A stretch of DNA of 64,000 bases from an uncultured Tateyamaria sp. (GCF_947497045.1 NZ_CANMEU010000011.1:40544-104543), one strand, 5' to 3'; shown: positions 55,413 to 63,789, counted from the stretch's first letter. Translations and numbers: made by a program. Notes: generated by a model not told the origin, from the sequence alone.

Positions 55413-56207
55413 ATGCGCCGTTGGATGGCACTTTCGATTATGGCGGTGGTGGTGACATCGGCGGCCTTTGCGCAGGACGCACATCTGCGCCGCTTATCCA
55501 CGGGAGAAGACGCCAAAGCGTGGGAAGCGGTTGGGCGGCTCAATATCGGCGGCACCGGGTTTTGCACGGGCGCGTTGATTGCGCCGAACATGGTGCTGAC
55601 GGCTGCGCATTGCCTGTTCGACAAAGAGACCCGCGCACGCATTGATCACACCGATGTTGAATTCCTGGCCGGATGGCGCGATGGCCATGCCTCGGCCTAT
55701 CGGACAGTGCGCCGCGCCGTGGTGCATCCCGACTATTCCTATGCGGGCCACGTCAACCCTGAAGGGGTGCGCAATGATCTGGCTCTGCTTGAGCTGGACC
55801 ACCCCATTCGCGATGGCAAAATCCGCCCCTTCGCAACCACCGCACGGCCCCGTCGCGGATCGCAGGTGGCTGTGGTGAGTTATGGAAAGGGGCGCTCGGA
55901 AGCCCCATCATTGCAGGAATTGTGCACTGTGATGGCGCAGCAAGAGGGCGTGCTTGTGACCTCGTGCAGCGTGGATTCGGGCAGTTCCGGTGCCCCAATC
56001 TTTTTGATGCAGGACGGGCAGGTGCACATCGTGTCCGTGGTGTCGGCCAAGGCCGAGTTCGAGGGCGAGGCGGTATCCCTTGGCACCTCGCTTGGTGCGC
56101 CACTTGCGAAGTTGCAGGCCGAGATGACGGCCCGTAAGGACACATTATCCTCGCGCGTTCTGGTCGGCAAACGGCATCAAACCGGCGCAAAGTTCGTGAC
56201 GCCATGA
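55413..56207 (+). CDS. Secreted trypsin-like serine protease (S1 family), copy 1
   Basis: 264 residues with a signal peptide (RRWMALSIMAVVVTSAAFAQ). Catalytic triad visible: His in LTAAHCLF (~65), Asp in RNDLALLEL (~125), Ser in DSGSSGAPIF (~195). Resembles V8/glutamyl-endopeptidase-like S1 proteases of Gram-negative bacteria. Overlaps the second protease gene by four bases (ATGA), making a co-translated pair. Confidence 0.9.
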   Translation: MRRWMALSIMAVVVTSAAFAQDAHLRRLSTGEDAKAWEAVGRLNIGGTGFCTGALIAPNMVLTAAHCLFDKETRARIDHTDVEFLAGWRDGHASAYRTVRRAVVHPDYSYAGHVNPEGVRNDLALLELDHPIRDGKIRPFATTARPRRGSQVAVVSYGKGRSEAPSLQELCTVMAQQEGVLVTSCSVDSGSSGAPIFLMQDGQVHIVSVVSAKAEFEGEAVSLGTSLGAPLAKLQAEMTARKDTLSSRVLVGKRHQTGAKFVTP

Positions 56208-57007
56208 TCCGCTTTCTTCTGATATTTTGCATGGCCCTGGGCACGGGTGCGACTGCGCAAACGACGGATTTGCGCACGCTGGACACTGATTATGCGGCGG
56301 CCAGCTGGAAGGCTGTGGGCCGCCTTGATTTCGGACGTGGTGCGTTTTGTTCGGGCACCCTGATTGCGCCTGATCTTGTGCTGACGGCGGCGCATTGTCT
56401 TTACCGCGCCAACAGCGCAGACGTCTGGGAGGCGCAGGATATCCGCTTTAGCGCCGGTTTGCGCAACGGAGAGGCGGTGGCGGTGCGCCGTGCCTCAGCC
56501 GCTGCGGCCCATGTCAAATTCGACCCCATCGGCCCGTTGACGGACACAAACGTCGCCTATGACGTTGCGCTGATCCGGTTGGCTGAGCCGATCTCCACAT
56601 TCGAGGTGCCGCCATTCTACGTCCATAACGACCGGATTGCGCCCGGCCCTGTGAGCGTCGTGTCTTATGGGCGGGGCCGTGCGAATGCGCAGTCGCGCCA
56701 GAAGGAATGTCAGATGCTGGAACGCTATGGCGATGCGATGGTGTTTGACTGCGATGTCACCTATGGCTCGTCCGGCAGTCCGGTGTTTTCGCACCTTAAC
56801 GGGCGCGGTCGGATCATTGCGGTTGTTTCCGGCATGTTCGACCACAAAGGTCAGAAACGCGCGATCGGTATGGTGTTGCCTGACCGGGTTACCGAGCTGA
56901 AATCCCAGCTTGGTATGTCCATCGCGACCCCGACCGCCAAGATCCGTCGGATCACTGTTGGTGGCGGTGCGCGCAGCAATATCGGGGCCAAGTTCGTCAA
57001 ACCCTGA
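56204..57007 (+). CDS. Secreted trypsin-like serine protease (S1 family), copy 2
   Basis: 267 residues. Signal peptide IRFLLIFCMALGTGATAQ. Triad: His in LTAAHCLY, Asp in AYDVALIRL, Ser in TYGSSGSPVF. It shares with copy 1 the frame WKAVGRLDFG..FC(S/T)G(T/A)LIAP and the C-terminal GAKFV(K/T)P, showing an old tandem duplication. Function likely in degradation of extracellular or envelope protein. Confidence 0.9.
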   Translation: MIRFLLIFCMALGTGATAQTTDLRTLDTDYAAASWKAVGRLDFGRGAFCSGTLIAPDLVLTAAHCLYRANSADVWEAQDIRFSAGLRNGEAVAVRRASAAAAHVKFDPIGPLTDTNVAYDVALIRLAEPISTFEVPPFYVHNDRIAPGPVSVVSYGRGRANAQSRQKECQMLERYGDAMVFDCDVTYGSSGSPVFSHLNGRGRIIAVVSGMFDHKGQKRAIGMVLPDRVTELKSQLGMSIATPTAKIRRITVGGGARSNIGAKFVKP

Positions 57008-57013
57008 CAGGGT

Positions 57014-57041
57014 CTTGAACAGCTGAAAATCTTTCCCACAT
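57014..57041 (+). promoter_or_regulatory. RpoH (sigma-32)-like promoter of the Hsp20 gene
   Basis: CTTGAAC (57014-57020), 14 bases, CCCACAT (57035-57041), close to the heat-shock pattern CTTGAAA / CCCCATNT. It starts 7 bp after the protease stop codon and would give a leader of about 90 nt before the Hsp20 ATG. Confidence 0.65.
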
Positions 57042-57086
57042 CATGTTCGTCGGATGCCCAACCGGGGTCCGAAACATAGCAACCCT

Positions 57087-57140
57087 GGGCTGCCTGTCCG
57101 ACTGGAAGGGGCCCTGTCATCGCTCAAATGAGGATAAGAC
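57087..57140 (+). promoter_or_regulatory. ROSE-like RNA thermometer in the Hsp20 leader
   Basis: The last hairpin of the leader pairs AUC(G)CUC (57119-57125) with GAGGAU (57130-57135), so the Shine-Dalgarno GAGGA is sequestered and one G bulges out, the hallmark of the UCGCU/UUGCU box of ROSE elements. Alphaproteobacterial Hsp20 genes are the classical hosts. An upstream GGGC/GCCC pairing (57087-57090 with 57111-57114) may form a second stem. Confidence 0.65.
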
Positions 57141-57605
57141 ATGCGTACATATGATTTTGCACCGCTTTACCGCGCAACTGTTGGTTTTGATCAGATCGCG
57201 GATTTGATGGACCGGGTCACTGCGACTGAAGCGACCACGAACAGCTACCCCCCTTACAACATCGAAAAGACTGACGAGGATGCATATCGTATTTCAATCG
57301 CCGTTGCCGGATTTTCGGAAACTGACCTGAGTGTCGAGGTCAAGGAAAAGAGCCTGATCGTGTCGGCCAAGAAGGTTGAGGATGAGGGGCACACATACCT
57401 GCATCGCGGCATCGCCACGCGCGCCTTTGACCGTAAATTCCACCTGGCGGACCATGTGGTTGTCACTGGTGCGTCCCATGCCGACGGTATGCTGCACATT
57501 GATCTGGTCAAGGAAGTGCCCGAGGCGCTGAAGCCCCGCCAGATCCGGATTTCGAGCCAAAAGGCCATCGAAACAGATGTGGTTGACGCCAAGGCCGTGA
57601 ACTGA
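57141..57605 (+). CDS. Small heat shock protein, Hsp20/IbpA family
   Basis: 154 residues. The N-terminus MRTYDFAPLYRATVGFDQIA is typical of alphaproteobacterial IbpA. The alpha-crystallin domain follows (YPPYNIEKTDEDAYRISIAV, FSETDLSVEVKEKSLIVSAKK, HLADHVVVTGASHADGMLHI). ATP-independent holdase for unfolded proteins. Expression is predicted to be heat-induced both by RpoH and by the leader thermometer. A strong terminator follows. Confidence 0.96.
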   Translation: MRTYDFAPLYRATVGFDQIADLMDRVTATEATTNSYPPYNIEKTDEDAYRISIAVAGFSETDLSVEVKEKSLIVSAKKVEDEGHTYLHRGIATRAFDRKFHLADHVVVTGASHADGMLHIDLVKEVPEALKPRQIRISSQKAIETDVVDAKAVN

Positions 57606-57615
57606 ACCAAACGGA

Positions 57616-57655
57616 GGCCCGGAGTGCTTGCGCACCCCGGGCCATTTTTATTTTT
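57616..57655 (+). terminator. Rho-independent terminator of the Hsp20 gene
   Basis: 12-bp stem GGCCCGGAGTGC / GCACCCCGGGCC with one mismatch and a TTGC loop, followed by ATTTTTATTTTT. It lies 11 bp after the stop codon. Confidence 0.92.
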
Positions 57656-57713
57656 CAGGGGGCTTTGCCCCCGTCCTTGCGGACTCCCCCAAGGTATTTT
57701 GGGCGAAAGGAAG
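57653..57713. repeat. Intergenic palindromic repeat, copy 2
   Basis: TTTCA, GGGGGCTTTGCCCCC, GTCCTTGCGGACT, CCCCCAAGGTATTTTGGGCG, AAAGGAAG: the same element as 50136-50195 with compensating differences that keep both hairpins paired. It begins in the T-run of the Hsp20 terminator and ends 12 bp from the stop of the convergent PLP-enzyme gene. Confidence 0.75.
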
Positions 57714-57725
57714 TTCTGACTGGCT

Positions 57726-58694
57726 TCAGAGTTTTGGCGTGTTGCCGTCGAGTACTGTCTTGAACCATCCGGTGTCGATATTGCCGCCGCACAGAATAAC
57801 GCCGGCTTTTTTCCCCTGCATTTGAGCCCTCTCTTGCATCAACCCTGCCAATGGTGCGGCACCTGCCCCTTCGGCCACGTTATGTGTCGCGGTGAAGTAA
57901 AGCCGGATCGCGTCTGCGACCTCATTATCGCTGACGGTGATGATCCGCTCCGCGCCGGGTCCGTAGATGTCCAATGCGGCCTGCACCGGCACCCGAACGG
58001 CCATTCCGTCGGCAAAGGTGTCCGCCGCGTTGGTTTCGACCAATCGGCCTGCCTCGACCGACAGTTTTGCCGTTTGCGCCTTGTCTGACACCACGCCCAC
58101 GATTTTGGTATCCAGCCCCAAGGCATCCCGTGCGATGATCGTGCCGCAAATGCCTGACCCGCAGCCGATGGGGACGTAGACCGTGTCGAGGTCGGGTTGT
58201 GCGGTGAACAGCTCATAGGCATATGTGGCAACGCCGCGCACCAGTTCGGGGTGAAAAGCGGGTACAACAAACAGCCCTTCTGCCTTTGCCACCTGCAATG
58301 CCTCGACCCGGGCGGTGTCGAAGTCATCGCCATGTTCGATCAACTCTGCCCCGAAGGCCTGCATCGCGGCGTTCTTTTCCACCGAATTGCCGCGCGGCAC
58401 ATAGACTTTGGCTGTCAGCCCTGCCTTGGTCGCCGCCCATGCTTGCCCTTGCCCGTGATTGCCGCGCGTTGCGGTGCAAATGCCCGTCACATCGGGGCGG
58501 GTCCGCGTGAGCCAGTCGATGAAGGTGAGCGCACCGCGCACCTTGAACGCCCCTGTCGGTGTGTGGTTTTCGTGTTTGACCCAGACCTGTGCGCCGGTGG
58601 CTGCGCTGAGCAGGGGCCAGTGATGCTGCGCTGTGGGGGCCATGCGTGCGTGGACAAATGCTGCGGCATCTTCGAGGTCGTGGGCGGTGAACAT
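57726..58694 (-). CDS. Threonine/serine dehydratase-like PLP enzyme
   Basis: 322 residues, fold type II. PLP lysine in TGAFKVRGAL (~50), Ser/Asn loop ATRGNHGQGQAWAA, phosphate-binding glycine loop PIGCGSGICG, and a C-terminal CGGNIDT. Family members deaminate threonine, serine or 3-hydroxyaspartate, or racemise serine. No ACT regulatory domain, so a catabolic-type enzyme. Last gene of a minus-strand trio with gabD and an EEP protein. Confidence 0.92.
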   Translation of the reverse strand: MFTAHDLEDAAAFVHARMAPTAQHHWPLLSAATGAQVWVKHENHTPTGAFKVRGALTFIDWLTRTRPDVTGICTATRGNHGQGQAWAATKAGLTAKVYVPRGNSVEKNAAMQAFGAELIEHGDDFDTARVEALQVAKAEGLFVVPAFHPELVRGVATYAYELFTAQPDLDTVYVPIGCGSGICGTIIARDALGLDTKIVGVVSDKAQTAKLSVEAGRLVETNAADTFADGMAVRVPVQAALDIYGPGAERIITVSDNEVADAIRLYFTATHNVAEGAGAAPLAGLMQERAQMQGKKAGVILCGGNIDTGWFKTVLDGNTPKL

Positions 58695-58713
58695 CGGCAG
58701 GCTCCGGGCGTTG

Positions 58714-59514
58714 TCAAATTGTCAGGTTGAGCGGGCAGTGGTCGGACACGATCGGGGTCTGCACCACGTCGAAATCGCGCACTGCACCGGGGTCGTTGAT
58801 CAGCATGTAATCCGCGAATTTACCCGGCTTCGTGTACTGAGCAGTGCGCGTGCTGGTGAAACCGCATGTGGTAACAAGGTCGGTCAGCCCGGCCTGTCCC
58901 AATATCTGCAAGGTGTCGCTGTCAGGTTCGACGTTGAAGTCCCCGCAGACGATCCTCAGATCGCCGGGTTCGCTGAGTTGCGTTGAGAGTGCGGTCAGTT
59001 TGTGGGCCTGCGTGGTCCGCTCGGCGGTGTCCATTTTGCCTGCCAGATCGCGCAGCCCGTGCATGTGCGTGACGCTGATCGCGTGGCCCGCGTCGTGGTC
59101 AAACACTCGCACCCCATGCGCGCTGCGCGAGCGGGGGTGATCGCCGTACCCGTCAGGTTCGTAGGATTTGTGGACGAACCCCTGGGCCTGCCCGACAATA
59201 GGCAGCGATCGGTGTACAAAAGTGGCAAGCCCCCAGTAGGAAGGCACCGACGTGTCGCCATCCCACAGCACGCCGCGCGCCGCCGGGCAGAAGGTGGCGA
59301 TGTGGTCCGGCAACGCGGCGCAGACATCCGCAAAGAAGTTCGCGCGCTGGGCCAAGACATGATCCCCGTCGCGATAGGTCAGCCAATCCTTGTCGCTGTC
59401 GGGGCTGTGCACCACTTCTTGCAGACACAGGATGTCAGCTGCGGTTTGGGTCAGATAAGGCAGCAGACTGTCATGCAGCTTGCCGCCCCACCCATTGAGG
59501 CACATGATCAGCAT
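58714..59514 (-). CDS. Endonuclease/exonuclease/phosphatase (EEP) family protein
   Basis: 266 residues, cytoplasmic (no signal). Catalytic motifs: Asn in MCLNGWGG, Glu in ILCLQEVVH, His in VTHMHGL, Asp/Asn in IVCGDFNVEPDS, and the C-terminal SDH in PIVSDHCPL. The set is complete, so an active phosphodiesterase or nuclease is expected; the substrate is unknown. Start overlaps the gabD stop by one base and the stop lies 20 bp before the PLP gene. Confidence 0.88.
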   Translation of the reverse strand: MLIMCLNGWGGKLHDSLLPYLTQTAADILCLQEVVHSPDSDKDWLTYRDGDHVLAQRANFFADVCAALPDHIATFCPAARGVLWDGDTSVPSYWGLATFVHRSLPIVGQAQGFVHKSYEPDGYGDHPRSRSAHGVRVFDHDAGHAISVTHMHGLRDLAGKMDTAERTTQAHKLTALSTQLSEPGDLRIVCGDFNVEPDSDTLQILGQAGLTDLVTTCGFTSTRTAQYTKPGKFADYMLINDPGAVRDFDVVQTPIVSDHCPLNLTI

Positions 59515-60989
59515 CAGACGCTCATGCAGATGTATTTCATCTCCATGAAATCCTCGATCCCGTGATGGGATCCTTCGCGGCCCAGGCCCGATTGCTTGAC
59601 CCCTCCAAAGGGGGCCACTTCGGTCGAGATGATGCCGGTGTTGACGCCCACGATTCCATATTCCAAAGCCTCGGCGACTTTGTAGACCCGGGACAGATCC
59701 CTCGCGTAAAAATACGAGGCCAGCCCAAAGATCGTGTCATTGGCCATGGCAATCACCTCGTCTTCGTCGTGGAACTTGAACAGAGGGGCGAGGGGGCCAA
59801 AGGTTTCCTCTTGGGCCACGGTCATGTTCTGGGTCACATCCGTGATGATGGTGGGTGCAAAGAAGTTGCCGCTCATATCGTCCTGCGCCTCCCCGAGGAT
59901 GATCTTGCCGCCCTTTTCTTTGGCGTCCTCGATATGGCTGACCACCTTGGCGGAGGCTTTGGGGTTGATCAGCGGGCCAAGGTCGGTGCCGTCCTCAAGC
60001 CCGTCGCCCACCTTCATCTGGGCCACGCGGGTTTTCAGTTTATCGGCAAAGGCATCATAGACCCCGGCCTGCACATAGATCCGGTTGGCGCAGACGCATG
60101 TCTGCCCGTTGTTGCGGAACTTGCACAGGATCGCGCCTTCGACCGCTGCGTCAATGTCTGCGTCTTCAAATACGATGAAAGGGGCGTTGCCCCCCAATTC
60201 CATCGAACATTTCATCACCTGATCGGCGGCCTGTTTCAACAGGATGCGACCAACGCCGGTGGATCCTGTAAAGGTCAGTTTGCGCACGGCAGCGTTTTGG
60301 CAAAACTCCTTGCCGATCTCGGACGCGGACGAGGATGTGACCACGTTGAACACGCCGGCCGGGATGCCCGCGCGCTCGGCCAAGACGCCCATCACAATCG
60401 CAGACAGCGGTGTTTCTTCGGCGGGGCGCGCGACAAAGGCACACCCGGCAGCCAGCGCCGGTGCCGCCTTGCGGGTGATCATTGCGTTGGGAAAATTCCA
60501 TGGGGTAATGGATGCGACGACCCCGATGGGTTGCTTGATCACGGTGATCCGCTTATCACGCTGGTGGCCCGGTATCGTCTCGCCGTAGATGCGTTTGGCC
60601 TCTTCACCAAAGAATTCGATAAAGCTGGCCCCGTAGGCGATCTCGCCTTTGGCTTCGGCCAGCGGTTTTCCTTGTTCGGCTGTCAGGATGGTCCCCAGAT
60701 CATCCTGATTTTCCATCATCAGATCGAACCATCTGCGCAGGACGGCGGCCCGTTCCTTGCCGGTCCATTTCGCCCATTCTCTTTGCGCCGCTTCGGCGCC
60801 GGTGATGGCATTGCCCACCTGTGCGCGGCTCAGGTCCGCGACTTCCGCAATCACATCGCCGCGTGCAGGGTTGGTGACATCATATGTGCCGTCATCGCCG
60901 TCAATCCATGCGCCGTTCACATAAGCGCGTGTTTCCAGCAAGGTAGGATCCTTGAGCAGGGATTTCAGGTCGGTTTTCTGATCAGACAT
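59514..60989 (-). CDS. gabD: NAD(P)-dependent succinate-semialdehyde dehydrogenase
   Basis: 491 residues. Aldehyde dehydrogenase motifs: SITPWNFPNAMITRKAAPAL, TGSTGVGRILLKQAAD, catalytic Glu in MELGGNAPFIVF and Cys in NNGQTCVCANRIYV. The C-terminal GLGREGSHHGIEDFMEMKYI is typical of GabD. It oxidises succinate semialdehyde to succinate, the last step of GABA and 4-hydroxybutyrate degradation; close relatives act on glutarate semialdehyde. Start 60989 is the usual MSDQ-type start. Confidence 0.93.
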   Translation of the reverse strand: MSDQKTDLKSLLKDPTLLETRAYVNGAWIDGDDGTYDVTNPARGDVIAEVADLSRAQVGNAITGAEAAQREWAKWTGKERAAVLRRWFDLMMENQDDLGTILTAEQGKPLAEAKGEIAYGASFIEFFGEEAKRIYGETIPGHQRDKRITVIKQPIGVVASITPWNFPNAMITRKAAPALAAGCAFVARPAEETPLSAIVMGVLAERAGIPAGVFNVVTSSSASEIGKEFCQNAAVRKLTFTGSTGVGRILLKQAADQVMKCSMELGGNAPFIVFEDADIDAAVEGAILCKFRNNGQTCVCANRIYVQAGVYDAFADKLKTRVAQMKVGDGLEDGTDLGPLINPKASAKVVSHIEDAKEKGGKIILGEAQDDMSGNFFAPTIITDVTQNMTVAQEETFGPLAPLFKFHDEDEVIAMANDTIFGLASYFYARDLSRVYKVAEALEYGIVGVNTGIISTEVAPFGGVKQSGLGREGSHHGIEDFMEMKYICMSV

Positions 60990-61068
60990 TGGGCGTTCTC
61001 TTGTTACGGGCTGGTGCATGTGAACCAAGCCGGGCTAGCATTGTCCAGTTCCAAAGGAGGGCAGTGCA

Positions 61069-61860
61069 GTGACGGATATGGACGACGCTTATGCCAACGG
61101 GGCCTATATCAAGGGCGCTGCCGACTATGTGCCGCGGTGGGCGCAGGCCGCGGAGGCGTTTCGTGACAGTCTGGGCGCGCGTGCACGATTGGGTCTGTCC
61201 TATGGTCCGTCCGAGCGGATGGCGCTGGATATGTTCCGTCCCGAAGGGGTCGAACAGGGTACCCTGATTTTTGTGCACGGGGGCTATTGGCTGAAATTTG
61301 ACCGCTCCTATTGGTCACATCTGGCTGCGGGTGCCTTGGCGCGGGGGTGGGCGGTCGCGATGCCGTCCTACGATCTGTGCCCAAGCGTGCGGATCGCGGG
61401 GATCACCCAGCAAATTTGCCAAGCAGTGATCGAAGTTGCCGGTGGCAGCACGGGGCCGATCAGCCTTGCGGGTCATTCCGCGGGCGGGCATCTGGTGTCG
61501 CGGATGCTTGCGCCGGGGATGTTGCCCGAGGTGGTGCGCGCCCGGCTGACGCATGTGGTGCCAATCTCGCCCGTGGCGGATCTGGAACCGTTGTTGCGCA
61601 CCAGTATGAACGCTGAATTCGGGATGGATGCGGGGATGGCACGCGCCGAAAGCCCGGTGCATCAGCCCAAGCCCGAGGTGCCAGTCACCGTCTGGGTCGG
61701 CGGTGCTGAGCGGCCCGCCTTTCTGGACCAGGCGCAGATGCTGGCGGATGCGTGGGGCTGCGCACATGTCGTCACGCCGGATGAACACCATTTCAACGTG
61801 ATAGACGCTTTGGTCGACCCGGATAGTGATCTCATCGCACGCTTGACGAACGCCGCCTGA
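61069..61860 (+). CDS. Alpha/beta hydrolase, kynurenine formamidase-like
   Basis: 263 residues from GTG 61069, eight bases after AAAGGAGGG. Oxyanion motif HGGYWLKFDRSYWSHLA (HGGxW), nucleophile Ser in LAGHSAGGHLVSRM, acid and His near the C-terminus (DEHHFNVID). The HGGxW arrangement is that of arylformamidase-like and related esterases. Its actual substrate is unclear: no other kynurenine genes are near. Located upstream of creatinase on the same strand. Confidence 0.9.
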   Translation: MTDMDDAYANGAYIKGAADYVPRWAQAAEAFRDSLGARARLGLSYGPSERMALDMFRPEGVEQGTLIFVHGGYWLKFDRSYWSHLAAGALARGWAVAMPSYDLCPSVRIAGITQQICQAVIEVAGGSTGPISLAGHSAGGHLVSRMLAPGMLPEVVRARLTHVVPISPVADLEPLLRTSMNAEFGMDAGMARAESPVHQPKPEVPVTVWVGGAERPAFLDQAQMLADAWGCAHVVTPDEHHFNVIDALVDPDSDLIARLTNAA

Positions 61861-61960
61861 ACCGTCAAAGCCTGCGACAGGCTGCGGACGATGGCGTCGC
61901 CCGCGCGCATATGCCGTTTCGTCCTGGACGCCGGGACCTTTCTGAAAAGGAGGGTCATCC

Positions 61961-63169
61961 ATGACCGCTCGCCCCGACTTTTACCGCTTTCACAATGGGC
62001 CCCAAGGCGTTCTGCCCTTTGAGGATGCCGAATATCAGGCCCGCCTGTCCGAGCTGCGCGACCGGATGGAGGCGTCGGGGGCCACCGCCGCCGTGTTCAC
62101 CTCAATGCACAACATCGCCTACTATTCCGGCTTTCTTTATTGTGCCTTTGGCCGCCCTTACGGGTTGGTTGTGACCGAGGATGCTTGTGTGACCATCAGT
62201 GCAGGCATTGATGCGGGCCAGCCGTGGCGGCGCTGTTATGGCGACAACATCACCTACACCGACTGGCAGCGCGACAACTTCTGGCGTGCCGTGCGTGAGG
62301 TGACGGGTGAAGGGGCCGTGATCGGCGTCGAATCCGACCATCTGACCCTCATGCAGCAGGCCAAGATGGAGGATTTCCTGAAACCTGTCGCCACCGTTGA
62401 CCTCTTTGAGACGACAATGAACCAGCGCATGCACAAGTCTGAAGCCGAGATTGCCTTGATCCGGCAGGGTGCACAGGTGGCGGATGTGGGCGGCTACGCG
62501 ATCCGTGAGGCGATCAAGGTCGGCACGCGCGAGATTGACGTGGCCATGGCGGGCCGCGATGCGATGGAGCTGGAGATCGCCGCACGCTTTCCCGATGCCG
62601 AATATCGCGACACGTGGGTGTGGTTCCAGTCGGGGCTGAATACGGATGGGGCGCACAATCCGGTCACGGCGCGGGCACTGAAGCGTGGTGATATCCTGTC
62701 ACTCAACACCTTCCCGATGATCTCGGGTTACTACACCGCGCTGGAACGCACCCTGTTCGTGGAAACGGTAGACGACGCCAGCCTGAAACTGTGGGAGGCG
62801 AACGTGGGCGCGCATGAATTGGGCATGTCCCTGCTGAAACCCGGTGCGAGCTGTGCTGACGTGACAGCGGGCGTGAATGCGTTTTTCGAAGACCGCGACC
62901 TGCTGCAATACCGGACCTTCGGCTATGGCCATTCGTTCGGGGTGCTGTCGCATTTCTATGGGCGCGAGGCTGGGCTGGAACTGCGCGAGGACGTGGACAC
63001 CGTGCTGGAGCCGGGCATGGTCATTTCGATGGAGCCGATGCTGACGATCCCCGAAGGACAGCCGGGTGCAGGGGGATACCGCGAGCACGACATTCTGGTC
63101 ATCACCGAGGATGGGGCCGAGAATATCACCGGGTTCCCATACGGGCCGGACCACAACGTCGTGGTATAA
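61961..63169 (+). CDS. Creatinase (creatine amidinohydrolase)
   Basis: 402 residues, the length of bacterial creatinases. Pita-bread fold with the catalytic His in GLNTDGAHNPVTAR (near 230), and without the full metal-ligand set of the related aminopeptidases. The start FYRFHNGPQGVLPFEDAEYQ and FGYGHSFGVLSHFYGREAGL match the family. Hydrolyses creatine to sarcosine and urea; the sarcosine could feed N-methyl amino acid oxidation. GGAGGG precedes the ATG and a bidirectional terminator follows. Confidence 0.94.
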   Translation: MTARPDFYRFHNGPQGVLPFEDAEYQARLSELRDRMEASGATAAVFTSMHNIAYYSGFLYCAFGRPYGLVVTEDACVTISAGIDAGQPWRRCYGDNITYTDWQRDNFWRAVREVTGEGAVIGVESDHLTLMQQAKMEDFLKPVATVDLFETTMNQRMHKSEAEIALIRQGAQVADVGGYAIREAIKVGTREIDVAMAGRDAMELEIAARFPDAEYRDTWVWFQSGLNTDGAHNPVTARALKRGDILSLNTFPMISGYYTALERTLFVETVDDASLKLWEANVGAHELGMSLLKPGASCADVTAGVNAFFEDRDLLQYRTFGYGHSFGVLSHFYGREAGLELREDVDTVLEPGMVISMEPMLTIPEGQPGAGGYREHDILVITEDGAENITGFPYGPDHNVVV

Positions 63170-63175
63170 ATAAAT

Positions 63176-63204
63176 GGGCCGCCCCACGACAGGGCGGCCC
63201 GGTT
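63176..63204. terminator. Bidirectional rho-independent terminator
   Basis: Perfect 9-bp stem GGGCCGCCC / GGGCGGCCC, 7-nt loop, followed by GGTTTT on the plus strand and ATTTATTTAT on the minus strand. It separates the creatinase gene from the broken minus-strand gene. Confidence 0.85.
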
Positions 63205-63208
63205 TTGA

Positions 63209-63738
63209 TCAGGCGACGTCTTTGATTTCGCCCACGTAGTCTTCAAGCAGCTTTTCGTTCCGTGCCTCTTCGATCCGGTTGATCCGGTCCACGCGTTGCT
63301 GATTGTCGAAGCGGTATTTGACAAAATTCACGAGGCTCAGCGTCAGCATCAGGATGCCGATGCCCCAAAACCCCTTGGTCGACAGCGGCACGTCGGTGGA
63401 TAGCCACCAATGATCCCACCCTGGAGCATGCGGCAGGTCAGAAAGACTGCGACGTTCGGAGCAAAGGTGCAGCCGACGGATGCGATTACAAAAACGAGCA
63501 ACGCAACCAGAAGCACCGGTCGCCTGCCGATCCGATCTGACAAGGGACCGATGATGAGTTGGATGACGGTTGTGATTGCCAGATACCCAGAGACTGCCCA
63601 ACTCACAGTGCTGTAGTCGGTTTCAAGATCGACAGCGATGTTGGCCAAAGAGGGCAGAAACATGTTGAGCGACATGGGCGAAAACCCGGTCAACAGGATC
63701 AATGTGATCAAATGCGGAGGTGTTCTTGTGCGGTTCAT
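63209..63738 (-). pseudogene. Chimeric remnant: 5' part of a Bcr/CflA-type MFS transporter joined out of frame to the 3' part of a YiaA/YiaB-like gene
   Basis: From ATG 63738 about 110 codons encode the first helices of a DHA1 MFS transporter (LTGFSPMSLNMFLPSLANIA, GPLSDRIGRRPVLL, CRMLQGG). At about 63405-63412 the MFS similarity stops; that frame ends at 63349. From the same point a different frame continues to 63209 and encodes VPLSTKGFWGIGILMLTLSL and a charged tail, like the last helix of YiaA/YiaB inner-membrane proteins. Neither gene is complete. The simplest reading is a deletion that fused two neighbours. Transcription would start upstream of the leader peptide at 63864. Confidence 0.75.
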
Positions 63739-63756
63739 CTTGGTTCTCTGAGCCCT

Positions 63757-63789
63757 AAAAACGAAAAAGCCCCCGAGAATGTCGGGGGC
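63757..63789 (-). terminator. Attenuator terminator downstream of the valine leader peptide
   Basis: On the minus strand GCCCCCGA (63789-63782), a 5-nt loop and TCGGGGGC (63776-63769) are followed by TTTTTCGTTTTT. It stands between the leader peptide and the MFS remnant's ATG. Confidence 0.88.

Noticed and set aside
59562..61166. 534-codon plus-strand frame opposite gabD
   Set aside because: gabD has all aldehyde dehydrogenase motifs on the minus strand; the opposite frame is open only because of high GC codon bias.
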